From: Candidatus Freyarchaeota archaeon
Lineage (GTDB): Archaea > Asgardarchaeota > Jordiarchaeia > Jordiarchaeales > Jordiarchaeaceae
NCBI GenBank assembly: GCA_030587365.1
Contig: JAUQZE010000004.1
Coordinates: 1 to 64,000, forward strand
Direction: 5' to 3'
Length of the DNA stretch: 64,000 bases
The notes beneath the pieces are model-generated. The model searched no databases. It worked only from the letters and a program-made list of their open reading frames with translations, and was not told where the DNA came from. The position numbers were made by a program, and so were the translations under genes. Positions 1-8,419 of the stretch are shown here, one piece after another. The first letter of the stretch is position 1. Each line of letters opens with the position of its first letter.

Positions 1-194
1 CTCTTCGAGATCTGGTATTCCTCAAGGATGCTTTTCAGGGGGTTGAGGCGCCAGCATCGTATGATCTCCAGGTTCTTTTGGGCGTATTCCGAGAGCCCTT
101 CAAGGTCTGCGGAGGTGATCCCCACCAGACGCTTCCGAAAAAGCAAAAAGGACTGGTCACTATTATTACTACTCGTAGGCTTGGATTGTTTCAT
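1..194 (-). CDS. Unknown protein, N-terminal 64 residues, cut by window edge
   Basis: An open frame starts at an ATG (192-194) and runs off the left edge without a stop. The product begins with a Ser/Asn-rich stretch (residues 2-12, including SSNNS), followed by a segment reading FLLFRKRLVGITSADLEGL that looks folded and helical. I do not recognise the family, and no motif is visible in the piece present. The codons look coding rather than random, and the opposite frame gives only a 60-residue shadow. It is divergent from the truncated tnpB at 318, with about 120 bases of AT-rich sequence between them that could carry both promoters. Confidence 0.5.
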   Translation of the reverse strand, partial: MKQSKPTSSNNSDQSFLLFRKRLVGITSADLEGLSEYAQKNLEIIRCWRLNPLKSILEEYQISK

Positions 195-317
195 TTCAAT
201 CACCGTTTAACCAATTAAGAAACATCCAAGTCTACTTAATTTTGCTACTACACAATAGTAATCAAGCATAATAAGACTCATAAATGGTTTGCATGCGTTG
301 TTTCAAGTAATAGAATC

Positions 318-1031
318 GTGCCTAAAAGGACTGTTGGGAAAAAGGCTGTGGGAATAGACCTTAATGTGAGAAATTTTTCAACGGATAGTGATGGTCTCGT
401 TATAGAGAATCCGAAGAATGTTAAGAAGGCGGAGAAACGATTGGCGAAGCAGCAGCAGAAGCTGTCGCGGAAAAAGAAGGGAAGCCATAATAGGAGAAAG
501 CAGAAGGTAATTGTGGCTAAGGTTCATGAAAAAATTGAGAACAGGAGAAATGATTTCCTGCACAAAATAAGCAGGTATTACGTTAACAATTATGATCTAG
601 TAGCTCTTGAAGATTTGAATATAACCAAACTGGTTCAAATTTCAGGGAGAGGGCTAACCAAATCCATACTTGACGCTTCATGGGGTAAATTTGTAAAATG
701 CGTAACGTACAAAGCTGAGAATGCTGGTAAGTTCGCAGTAAAGGTATCCCCTAAAGGGACCACCCAAGATTGTTGCATTTGCGGAGAAAAGGTAGCCAAA
801 GACCTCTCCGTAAGAATGCATTTGTGTCCGTATTGTGGATCTATTATGCCAAGAGATTATAATGCTGCACAGAACATTAAGCTTAAAGGTTTAGAAAAGG
901 TAGGGTGGGGCACACCCGAACCTACGGTTCTCAACACCGAGAACCTGAACACGCTTGCAGAGATAAGAACCTCTATTCTGAGCCTCTCAGAACAAGTTCC
1001 TGTCAATGAATCAAGAATCTCCCAACTTTAG
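318..1031 (+). CDS. tnpB: N-terminally truncated TnpB (IS200/IS605-type RNA-guided nuclease relic)
   Basis: The 237-residue product starts almost directly at the RuvC-I motif (GIDLNVRNF, residues 12-20). It then has the arginine/lysine-rich bridge-like helix, RuvC-II (ALEDLNI, around residue 95), a zinc ribbon with CCICG and CPYCG, and RuvC-III (PRDYNAAQNI). Full-length TnpB is usually 350-420 residues, so the whole N-terminal guide-RNA/target recognition half is absent. The frame is open only to about base 240 upstream, so the missing half is not just a mis-chosen start. The GTG start at 318 is the first usable one. All three acidic RuvC residues remain, but the protein is most likely a non-functional remnant. 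No TnpA is visible, and I could not define the element ends. Confidence 0.8.
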   Translation: MPKRTVGKKAVGIDLNVRNFSTDSDGLVIENPKNVKKAEKRLAKQQQKLSRKKKGSHNRRKQKVIVAKVHEKIENRRNDFLHKISRYYVNNYDLVALEDLNITKLVQISGRGLTKSILDASWGKFVKCVTYKAENAGKFAVKVSPKGTTQDCCICGEKVAKDLSVRMHLCPYCGSIMPRDYNAAQNIKLKGLEKVGWGTPEPTVLNTENLNTLAEIRTSILSLSEQVPVNESRISQL

Positions 1032-1200
1032 TCAAGGAGAATGTCAAGAAATAGTAAACTTGAATTTTCTTAAAAATCGGAATCCTAATACGAATGTAAT
1101 TATCTACCTGCAGTAAAAAATAAGAGTTAAATATAATTACGAACTCTTAGCTTAATATGTTACTTATAAGAGAAAACTTTACGGTTTCTGAGGGAACGAA

Positions 1201-2559
1201 ATGTCTGAAAATGTTTTCCGTGCTTACGATATAAGGGCAGTTTTTAATGAGGAAATAGATGCGGAGAGCATAGTGAGAATAGGACTTGCTTTTGGAACGT
1301 ACCTAGGCGGGCAAGGCCTTGTTTTTACTGGAAGAGATGTAAGAACAAGTTCAAAGATAGTGGAAAACGCTGCCGTTTCTGGGATTTGCTCCACCGGTTG
1401 TGATGTTGCATCACTGGGTCTACTTCCCATCCCTCTGTTAAATTTCTCTACATGGAAACATAAACCGAAAGCAGGATTGATGGTTACCGCATCTCATAAT
1501 CCACCAGAATTTACTGGTTTACGCTTTAGACGCAACGATGGTACTGGTTTCTCCGAAGAGAATGATAAAATCAAGAAAATTTATCTTGAAGGCAACTTCC
1601 TCAAAAAACCATGGAATAAACTAGGAGAATTTACGAGCATCAGTACGCAAGTGGTCATTTCGGAGTACACTAAATATTTGTTAGAGAAAATATCATTAGA
1701 GAGACAATTAAGAGTGGTTCTTGACCCCGGTGCGGGTACGGCCTCCATAGCGGCGCCCCAGCTCTTCAGAAAGGCTGGCTGTAAGGTTTTTACAATAAAT
1801 TCGCAGATTGACGGAACCTTCCCTGGTAGAGACCCCTACCCCCGCGAGGGAAATATTGACGATTTACAAAAAATTACTGCGGATCACGGCGCGGATCTAG
1901 GAGTAGCTTACGATGGGGATGCAGACAGAGCGGTTTTTGTTGATGACAAGGGACGAATAGTGAGACCCGAGGTGGCAGGCGTGCTCTTCATAAGGGATGT
2001 CCTTTCCAAGAAAAAGGGTAAGATAGTAGCTAACGTTGCGAGCTCCATGATTGTGCAAGAACAGGTAGAGGCCTTAGGAGGAGAAGTGATTTATGAGAGG
2101 GTAGGGGATGTTTTTATGACGGATGCAATTGAAAAACACCACGCAGTGTTCGGTATCGAACCCTCAGGACACTTTTATTCAAACCTATTCTATCCTTTTG
2201 ATGATGGAATTCAATCCAGTCTACTTTTGGCAGAGATCATTTCCAAACAAAACAAACCATTATCAGAACTCGCAGACGAAATTCCGCAATACCCCATGAT
2301 AGAAGAAACCATCAAGTGCCCCGACGAGAAAAAATTCCAAGTCATAGAAAGAACCAAAGAAAAACTAGAAAAGAGAGGATATAAACTCAACTTGATGGAT
2401 GGCGTGAGAATAGATCAGAAGGAAGGCTGGGCGATAGTCAGACCTTCAAACACTCAACCATTAATCCGTGTTACCGCAGAAGCGCGGACGGAGTCAAAAT
2501 TAAAACAACTAAAAAGTGAGGTATTTGGGCTCCTAAAAGAGGAACTGGAAAAAAGTTAA
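1201..2559 (+). CDS. Phosphomannomutase/phosphoglucomutase family enzyme
   Basis: This 452-residue alpha-D-phosphohexomutase interconverts hexose 1- and 6-phosphates for sugar nucleotide and glycan synthesis in the cytoplasm. The catalytic phosphoserine loop TASHNP is at residues 96-101 (Ser98). The metal-binding DGDADR is at 238-243, the sugar-specificity loop EPSGH lies near residue 320, and the phosphate-binding RPSNTQP near 419. This order and length match the full four-domain family. The ATG follows a GAGGGA ribosome binding site and a TATA-like TTACTTATAA about 35 bases upstream. Mannose versus glucose specificity cannot be decided from sequence; a phosphoglucosamine mutase is less likely. 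It stands alone between the tnpB relic and the polyamine operon. Confidence 0.88.
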   Translation: MSENVFRAYDIRAVFNEEIDAESIVRIGLAFGTYLGGQGLVFTGRDVRTSSKIVENAAVSGICSTGCDVASLGLLPIPLLNFSTWKHKPKAGLMVTASHNPPEFTGLRFRRNDGTGFSEENDKIKKIYLEGNFLKKPWNKLGEFTSISTQVVISEYTKYLLEKISLERQLRVVLDPGAGTASIAAPQLFRKAGCKVFTINSQIDGTFPGRDPYPREGNIDDLQKITADHGADLGVAYDGDADRAVFVDDKGRIVRPEVAGVLFIRDVLSKKKGKIVANVASSMIVQEQVEALGGEVIYERVGDVFMTDAIEKHHAVFGIEPSGHFYSNLFYPFDDGIQSSLLLAEIISKQNKPLSELADEIPQYPMIEETIKCPDEKKFQVIERTKEKLEKRGYKLNLMDGVRIDQKEGWAIVRPSNTQPLIRVTAEARTESKLKQLKSEVFGLLKEELEKS

Positions 2560-2974
2560 GAAAAACGCACATTTTCAGTGAACGAAAAATGTTTACTGAA
2601 CAAAAATTTTGGTAACAGATATCTAAATGTGCTTCTATTTTTCGCTGATAAAAATTTTTTACATTGTAGTGCTATCCATCCTTACTTATCACTGTTCAAA
2701 TTCTTTTTTTAAAAAAAGAGATAAATATTTATTTTAGATTCGTATTGATATGCGTTGTAGACACGTATCACAACTCAAGTTACTTTAAATCCGAAAATGA
2801 TTGAAAACCGACAGCGCGTAGGACACAAGCAAAGGATGAAGCATAAACTTGGTTTCCGATTATATGAATTCACTTTCTATAATGGTTCTCTTTTCAGAGC
2901 CAGTGAAAAGTACTTTGGAGTTTAACAAAGCTATAAAAGGAGTTGGTTTGAAACTTTAGGGAGTGATAAACTAA
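2560..2974. other. 415-base intergenic region upstream of speD
   Basis: No gene is supportable here; all frames are short. The region is AT-rich, with oligo-T and oligo-A runs near 2707-2720, and ends in a clear promoter just before speD. Two TATA-like stretches occur, near 2725 (AAATATTTATTTT) and at 2931-2940. The long leader could hold polyamine-responsive control, but I see no defined structure. Confidence 0.5.
2931..2940 (+). promoter_or_regulatory. TATA box for the speD-speE-bpsA operon
   Basis: The sequence CTATAAAAGG lies 35-44 bases before the speD ATG. Archaeal transcription usually starts about 25 bases after the TATA centre, which would give a leader of roughly 15 bases containing the AGGGAGTGA ribosome binding site. 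This is a pattern match only. Confidence 0.5.
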
Positions 2975-3361
2975 ATGGAAGAAGCCCTAGCTTTCCACAT
3001 CATCGGTGAATTATTCTTAACTTCGGAAAAGATCGACGATCTAAAATTAATTAAGAAGGTGCTCATAGAAGCAGCTAAGAAGGCTGGACTAACTATATTA
3101 AACTCAAAGTTCCACAAGTTTAAACCTCAGGGTGTCAGTGGTTTTATAATGATAAGTGAATCTCACTTATCAATTCATACCTGGCCTGAAAGTGGATACG
3201 TAGCGGTAGATGTCTTTACCTGTGGAGAACCGTTACAGTGCAGAACCGCGTACGACTGCATAGTATCAATGCTCAAACCGTCGTATCATACAGAGATGGT
3301 GATTAAAAGGGGAAGGTTCAATGAGCACAAGGAACCTGAGAAGAGTATAGTCTATGAGTGA
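2975..3361 (+). CDS. speD: S-adenosylmethionine decarboxylase proenzyme (short prokaryotic type)
   Basis: SpeD makes decarboxylated AdoMet, the aminopropyl donor for the two synthases that follow. The 128-residue protein is the self-cleaving pyruvoyl type. The motif SESHLSIHTWPE spans residues 61-72, with Ser63 as the residue that becomes the pyruvoyl group; His68 and Cys83 (in FTCGE) sit at the positions known for the Thermotoga enzyme. The length matches the class 1B family of about 120-130 residues. The stop overlaps the start of speE by eight bases, so the two are translationally coupled. An AGGGAGTGA ribosome binding site precedes the ATG. Confidence 0.95.
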   Translation: MEEALAFHIIGELFLTSEKIDDLKLIKKVLIEAAKKAGLTILNSKFHKFKPQGVSGFIMISESHLSIHTWPESGYVAVDVFTCGEPLQCRTAYDCIVSMLKPSYHTEMVIKRGRFNEHKEPEKSIVYE

Positions 3362-4259
3362 CGAAAACCTAACCCTGTGGTTTGCTAATTGGCACACAGA
3401 TAACATTCAGCACCTAGTAAAGGTTAAACCGGTTTATAGCGCTCAGTCAGAATATCAGCGAATTGAGGTAGTTGATTCTAAGGTTTATGGAAGACTGCTC
3501 ATTTTGAATGGAGAGATTCAGCTATCAACAAAATTCAACTCCTACATCCACGAAAGCATGACCCACCCCGCATTACTTCTACACCCCCATCCCAAGAATG
3601 TGCTCATAGTAGGAGGAGGAGATGGAGGCTCCACAACAGAGGTGGTAAAGCACAACGTGGAATCTGTCACCGTTGTGGAAATCGATGGGGAGGTTGTCCA
3701 AGTTGCGAAGGAATATTTTCCAGGGATCTCCGTGGGTTTTTCCGACAAACGCGTAACAATAAAATACTTGGATGGCAGGGACTTTGTGGAAAAGTGTAAG
3801 GATAAATTTGATGTGATAATCAATGATATTTCGGATCCAACAGAATCTGCATGCACGGTTTTCACAAGGAGATTTTTTGGTAAATTGTATGATTGTTTGA
3901 GGGAGGATGGAGTTTTCCTAACCCATGCCGAGTCTCCGGACTCCTGCGAGGAAATATTTTATAGGGTTATTGCAACCTTGAGAGATGTTTTTCCCATAGT
4001 TAGACCTTTCAGAATATGGATTCCTCCTTACATCGATTTTTGGGGGAGAGTTATTGCATCCAAAAAATATGATCCTTCAGAGTTGGATATTAGCCAAATA
4101 GCTGAGCGTATTAGTGAGAGAGGACTTTTGTTAGAATGGTTAACCCCGGAACTGTTTTTTGCCATGTTTCGCTCCTTCTCAAAGGATGTTCTTGATAAAA
4201 TGAATCAAGAATGGAGAATAATTACCGAGAAGGATTTCCCGCTTTTTAACAGACCTTAA
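3354..4259 (+). CDS. speE: Spermidine synthase family aminopropyltransferase
   Basis: This 301-residue Rossmann-fold aminopropyltransferase moves the aminopropyl group from decarboxylated AdoMet onto putrescine, agmatine or a longer amine. The glycine-rich loop GGGDGGSTTE (residues 87-96), VEID (108-111), LDGRD (139-143) and the catalytic-loop region INDISDPTES (156-165) are all present. It starts inside the speD stop region, and bpsA follows 20 bases after its end, so the three form one operon that builds spermidine and then branched polyamines. The DISDPTESA loop departs from the common DxxDPxGP form, so substrate preference (putrescine, agmatine or thermospermine-type) is open. Confidence 0.88.
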   Translation: MSDENLTLWFANWHTDNIQHLVKVKPVYSAQSEYQRIEVVDSKVYGRLLILNGEIQLSTKFNSYIHESMTHPALLLHPHPKNVLIVGGGDGGSTTEVVKHNVESVTVVEIDGEVVQVAKEYFPGISVGFSDKRVTIKYLDGRDFVEKCKDKFDVIINDISDPTESACTVFTRRFFGKLYDCLREDGVFLTHAESPDSCEEIFYRVIATLRDVFPIVRPFRIWIPPYIDFWGRVIASKKYDPSELDISQIAERISERGLLLEWLTPELFFAMFRSFSKDVLDKMNQEWRIITEKDFPLFNRP

Positions 4260-4279
4260 ACGATTCCAGGTGATTAATC

Positions 4280-5443
4280 ATGCCAAATTTTGAAATAAAT
4301 AAAAAATTTTTGGGCTCAATGGTAAAGGAGTGTAAAAAGAAGAATCCATTGGATCCCAACTTTACCTCCTATGAGATTTCAAGAATAATTTTTCAACTTG
4401 TTAATGGAAACACACTAGGAAATATCACATCTAAAATGCAGGTAGCTTCAGTAATGGCGGCGCTGGGATATTTGCATTATAAAGAATTGCTTTCCTATGA
4501 TGCAGGTACAGGATTATTCAAGCTTAAGGTGATTCCGAATTGGAATTTGAAATCCTTTACCGGGCTGCAATATCACGTTTTGAAAGAGGTGCTTCCGAAA
4601 GGTGATTTACTTAATCGAATTCTGGAGGAGCGTAACCTCGAGCTAATATCGGAGTACGCTCAATTGTTTATTAATATTGAAACTCTTCTCAGAAAGTTCA
4701 CTTTGATGCAGTCTTTTAACGATGTGGAGGGCAAGGATGTTATTTTCGTAGGCGATGATGATTTATTAAGCGTGTTTACGGCTCTTCTGGGAGATGCCAA
4801 TCGAATAACTGTTCTAGATGTGGATGAGAGGATTTTAGGATTAATTGATAAGTTATCAGAAGAAAATGATCTAAATATAGAAACGCTAAAACATAATCTT
4901 ATGTTTCCCCTGCCTTCCATCTTACAGGGGAAATTCGATACCTTCTGCACGGATTCCTCCCACTGCTTGGGGGGAATCGTTCTCTTTGTAAGCCGGGGAA
5001 TATCTTCACTCAAAAAAGAAACCGAAACTGCGGGTTACTTCAATTTCCAAACTGTCGATGAAGCACCTTTGATGAGTTTTCAAATAAGAAGAAGGATTTT
5101 CGAATACCTGACCAACAGAATGAAAGTCGTGATATCATGCGCTCTTCCATCGTTTTCATATTATATTATTCCAAAGGAAGAAAACCAGATGCTCACAGAA
5201 AAATTCCTTGAAGCCTTATCCGCCCCCAATTTTGAGAAGTTCAAACCGTTAAGTGCGTATCGGGATTCTTCAACCTTCATAGAATTTTATCCTTATTTTT
5301 CAATGGAACCAGCAACAACGCTCAGGATAACTTGCCTAAACTCGGAACCCCTAATAACTGGAGAATTCGATAAAGAATCCGAAAAAGAGTACGGACCCAT
5401 CTACTCATGGAAATATTTAAAGGAAAAAATAAAAATTGACTAA
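4280..5443 (+). CDS. bpsA: Branched-chain polyamine synthase BpsA-like protein
   Basis: The 387-residue product matches the BpsA (DUF43) family, which adds two aminopropyl groups to one nitrogen of spermidine. An N-terminal winged-helix-like part (about 1-100) precedes a Rossmann domain with VGDDD (157-161) and LDVDE (179-183), the aminopropyl-donor site. The genomic position directly after speD and speE fits this job. At residues 224-229 the sequence reads TDSSHC, where I remember the family carrying a DPPET-like motif. Either the active site is unusual or the protein has another acceptor. Branched polyamines are known mainly from thermophilic archaea and bacteria. Confidence 0.78.
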   Translation: MPNFEINKKFLGSMVKECKKKNPLDPNFTSYEISRIIFQLVNGNTLGNITSKMQVASVMAALGYLHYKELLSYDAGTGLFKLKVIPNWNLKSFTGLQYHVLKEVLPKGDLLNRILEERNLELISEYAQLFINIETLLRKFTLMQSFNDVEGKDVIFVGDDDLLSVFTALLGDANRITVLDVDERILGLIDKLSEENDLNIETLKHNLMFPLPSILQGKFDTFCTDSSHCLGGIVLFVSRGISSLKKETETAGYFNFQTVDEAPLMSFQIRRRIFEYLTNRMKVVISCALPSFSYYIIPKEENQMLTEKFLEALSAPNFEKFKPLSAYRDSSTFIEFYPYFSMEPATTLRITCLNSEPLITGEFDKESEKEYGPIYSWKYLKEKIKID

Positions 5444-5513
5444 TTTCAACAGTATTTATGAAAGAATAAAAGAAAATGGGAAATGGGAGAGGGCGAATTA
5501 ATGATTAAAAGTT

Positions 5514-5777
5514 TTAAATAGTTAGTTTTTTGGTTAACTTTTTTCCCTCTTCGGTTGCAGATATCCAGTTCGTTTCCGTTCGATTGACCAGTCCCTTTTT
5601 AACCAGGCTGTTGATTGTTTCTTCGGGGGTCATTTTGGCTTTCCCACTAGTCCAAATCCTGTAAACCTTCTGTAATCTCCCTGTAATTGTTTTCTGGCGC
5701 TCGCCTATAGAAAACTGAGCAATCAAAGCCAGAGCCTGTTTTTCCTCTTCTGTAAGTTCAGTAACTTGATCTGACAT
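5514..5777 (-). CDS. Small winged-helix-like protein
   Basis: This 87-residue protein is acidic at its N-terminus. From about residue 45 it has a helix-turn-helix followed by a wing-like end: TPEETINSLVKKGLVNRTE, then TEEGKKL, the usual ending of MarR/ArsR-like winged helices. A DNA-binding role is inferred from pattern only. A GAAAGGT ribosome binding site precedes the ATG. It is convergent with the bpsA operon, whose stop lies about 70 bases away, and lies in the same direction as iorB but ends 130 bases before that gene's 3' end. Confidence 0.55.
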   Translation of the reverse strand: MSDQVTELTEEEKQALALIAQFSIGERQKTITGRLQKVYRIWTSGKAKMTPEETINSLVKKGLVNRTETNWISATEEGKKLTKKLTI

Positions 5778-5907
5778 TACCTTTCACTCGAACCGCATCT
5801 TATTATCTGCTTAAGTTAAAGATAGGAATCCGAACCTAAATCTCTTTCTACTAGAGCAAACAGTAACAAGAAAGTTATTAAAAAAAACATTCTAAGATAG
5901 TTTCTAA

Positions 5908-6543
5908 TTATTTTCTAACCCATTTATACCCGACGTTCAAGGCTTTCAAGTTCACCTCCACATCCCTCATCTCCTCCTCTATCGTCTGCTTCACAGACTC
6001 GTAACTAACAGGAAGAATCTCTAACGCCAGAGCCACGCCCAAAAGTACTATGTTAGCCTTCTGAGCATCACCAACCTCCTCCTCAGCAATCTTAGTAGCG
6101 TTAAGAGAAATCACTTTATCGGAAAACCCTCTCAGAGAGGAAAGAATATCCTCCAACTCAGGATAAGTCGCCATCTCAGCCCACACAGTCACGGGAGGAA
6201 TGGTGTGCTCATTAACAATAATAATCGTCTTCTCGGAGGCAAACTTCGCATTCCTTAATGTCTCAGCAGGCTCCAAGCCAATCAAAACATCCGCATCACC
6301 GTAACACACCGTTGGAGAAAGAAGAGATTCTCTCTCATCAACCACCTCATCCGGCTCCTTTATCAAAAATCTGCAGCAACAATCAAGAGCTCCCTCTCTT
6401 TGACTGAGGCCCAATTTCTCCGTTCCAAGTATCATATCCACCCCGTCCTTGAAGGCCGCGAACTCGATTATCCTACGGAGTGTAATTACGCCCTGACCAC
6501 CAGTACCCGCGATTACCACGTTAACCTTCCGCAACAAAACCAC
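5908..6543 (-). CDS. iorB: Indolepyruvate ferredoxin oxidoreductase beta subunit
   Basis: IorB is the gamma-domain-like partner of IorA; together they oxidatively decarboxylate aryl pyruvates from aromatic amino acid breakdown and reduce ferredoxin. The 211-residue product has the family's GTGGQGV loop near the N-terminus (13-19), then GTEKLGLSQREGAL and GDADVLIGLEPAE. Length and order fit the whole family. The longest start is a GTG at 6543, but a GGGTGG ribosome binding site overlaps it, so a TTG at 6537 or 6534 (before LRKVNVV or RKVNVV) is more likely the true start. Unusually, iorA is not adjacent but 3.3 kb away in the same direction. Confidence 0.88.
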   Translation of the reverse strand: MVLLRKVNVVIAGTGGQGVITLRRIIEFAAFKDGVDMILGTEKLGLSQREGALDCCCRFLIKEPDEVVDERESLLSPTVCYGDADVLIGLEPAETLRNAKFASEKTIIIVNEHTIPPVTVWAEMATYPELEDILSSLRGFSDKVISLNATKIAEEEVGDAQKANIVLLGVALALEILPVSYESVKQTIEEEMRDVEVNLKALNVGYKWVRK

Positions 6544-6900
6544 CCAAAGAAACGCCGAAGTGGATTCATAATTTTTCTAGACATATACTCGATGTAAATA
6601 TAATAATTATGTGTTTTGGGGTTATAGCCGGATTGCAAGCTCTCCCCACGGAGGAATCTCAAATTTCGAAAATATATCAAATTCGGTTACATATGTTCAT
6701 ATATTTGTTACAACTTTTATCCTATCGGTTAATTATAATCAACCACTCCGCCCTTTAAAGATGGGAGTTTGTAACTGCGTTCAGTTTCAATTCCTATTAA
6801 GGGTGAACAAGTCTATTATGAGTATGCTTAACGACTCGTTTCCTTCTAAAAAGCTTCATTGCAAGGAACTTGCCCTGTCATAGGAAACTTTCCCGGTTGG
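6544..6900. other. Divergent intergenic region between iorB and the RNA methyltransferase gene
   Basis: About 357 bases hold promoters for both directions. It is AT-rich, with several ATATAT-like stretches between 6670 and 6740 and CCCTTTAAAGATGG near 6750. Short frames in it have no coding character. I see no repeat or stable hairpin. Confidence 0.45.
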
Positions 6901-7920
6901 ATGGTCATTCAAATGTCGTGGGAAGAACGTTCATCTCCGCAACCAAAATCATTGGCTTTCCATCAGAAACACTCTAAAGATATTTTGGGTGAGTTGAGAG
7001 AATTAAACCCTGAATTTTTTGAAAGGTACAGAACAATCGATAATTCAATGGAGTTTTTGAAATATTTAGTGAAGCCTTCCAAGAAGAGTATCGTGATGAA
7101 TACTCTCAAAGTAAGTTTTAAAGATGTGGCGGATAACCTTAGTAAAGATTTTGATCTTGAGCCGGTGCCCTGGTGTGGTGAGGGATTTTTTGTTTATCCT
7201 AAGGAGGCTGGTGCTGAGGCTAGGATAAGTAATACGATTGAGTACCTGCTTGGTTTCATATTTTTTCAGGAGGCGTCCTCTATGATTCCTCCTGTTGTGC
7301 TTGACGTGAAGCCGGGACACTTTGTGCTTGATATGGCTGCAGCCCCCGGAGGTAAAACAGTTCATATTGGAATGTATATGAAGAACGAGGGATGCTTGAT
7401 TGCGAACGATATTAAGGGGAAAAGAGTGAATATTCTAATACAGAAAATTCAAAGATGTGGAATTTTAAACGCGTGGGTTATGATGAAGGATGGAAGATAC
7501 TTTAATAGATTTGAGAACAGGTTTGACCGAGTACTTCTAGATACTCCCTGCTCCAATGTTGGGATGATAAGAAAGAATTTCAAATATCTAAAACTCTGGA
7601 ACATAAGTAGAGTTGAATCTCTATCCCGGCTCCAGAAGGAAATTGTTCTAGCAGGCTACAAGGCTTTGAAAAATGGGGGAATTATGGTTTACTCCACCTG
7701 CACTCTGGATCCAGTCGAAAACGAGGAAGTCGTCGATTACCTCATATCAAAAACAAACGCTAAAGTTGACGAGATAAAATTACCCGTAAGAAAAACAAAG
7801 CCATTCACCGAATTTAGAGGAAAGAAATTCAACAACCAAGTTAAAAAATGTCTCAGAATTCATCCTCAGGACAACGACACAGAAGGTTTTTTCGTAGCAA
7901 AAATAGTCAAGGAGAGCTAA
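6901..7920 (+). CDS. RNA 5-methylcytosine methyltransferase, NOL1/NOP2/Sun family
   Basis: The 339-residue enzyme methylates C5 of cytosine in tRNA or rRNA using AdoMet. The AdoMet site DMAAAPGGKT is at about residues 144-153. The two catalytic cysteines are in DTPCSNVG (about Cys217, motif IV) and YSTCTLDP (about Cys267, motif VI), so the full active site is present. I chose the ATG at 6901; another ATG at 6913 is equally possible, and the frame extends upstream to a TTG at 6859 with poor coding character. The C-terminal RNA-binding PUA-like part often fused to this family is missing and is encoded by the next gene, three bases downstream. Confidence 0.9.
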   Translation: MVIQMSWEERSSPQPKSLAFHQKHSKDILGELRELNPEFFERYRTIDNSMEFLKYLVKPSKKSIVMNTLKVSFKDVADNLSKDFDLEPVPWCGEGFFVYPKEAGAEARISNTIEYLLGFIFFQEASSMIPPVVLDVKPGHFVLDMAAAPGGKTVHIGMYMKNEGCLIANDIKGKRVNILIQKIQRCGILNAWVMMKDGRYFNRFENRFDRVLLDTPCSNVGMIRKNFKYLKLWNISRVESLSRLQKEIVLAGYKALKNGGIMVYSTCTLDPVENEEVVDYLISKTNAKVDEIKLPVRKTKPFTEFRGKKFNNQVKKCLRIHPQDNDTEGFFVAKIVKES

Positions 7921-7923
7921 GAG

Positions 7924-8373
7924 ATGCCCGAAATAGAAGCCACCCAAAAAATATCCGAAATGATAGAAGAACAGTTTGGGGCTAAAATAAATTTTAAACT
8001 CCAAGAAGCGGGCAAAAGAAAAGTCTATGCATACAGAGAGTATACAAACCTAGAAAAACAACCTATAGAAATCATCCACTACGGAGTATACTTCGGAAAA
8101 CTCGATGAAGGAGGAGAAATAAGACTATCAATCGAAGGCTCCCAGCTAATAGGCAAAAAAGCAAAAAAGAACATAATAGAAATCGATCACGATAAAGCAG
8201 TCAAATGGATGAAAGGAGAGAACCTCAAAGTTGAATCGAAAGCCCAAGGCTACGTAATACTAAAGTGGAAAAACTACTATCTCGGCTGCGGTAAACTCAA
8301 AAACGGAACAATCAAAAACTATGTACCCAAAGATAGAAGAATCACCACCCAAAAATCCACACCAAGAGACTAA
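7924..8373 (+). CDS. Stand-alone PUA-like RNA-binding protein, partner of the Sun-family methyltransferase
   Basis: This 149-residue protein resembles the C-terminal PUA-like domain (the Methyltranf_PUA type) of RsmF/NOP2 proteins. The telling parts are GSQLIG near residue 73, VKWMKGENL near 97, and the end GCGKLKNGTIKNYVPKDRRI (119-138), which follows that domain's consensus GxGK...KNxxPKxxR. The start is three bases after the methyltransferase stop, so the pair is almost surely co-translated and forms a two-subunit version of a normally fused enzyme. Its codons are strongly A/C-biased on the coding strand, continuing the bias of the last third of the upstream gene. Confidence 0.78.
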   Translation: MPEIEATQKISEMIEEQFGAKINFKLQEAGKRKVYAYREYTNLEKQPIEIIHYGVYFGKLDEGGEIRLSIEGSQLIGKKAKKNIIEIDHDKAVKWMKGENLKVESKAQGYVILKWKNYYLGCGKLKNGTIKNYVPKDRRITTQKSTPRD

Positions 8374-8419
8374 CTAATCTAAAAAACCAAGAATTTTTAA
8401 AAAAGGTATAGATTACGTA

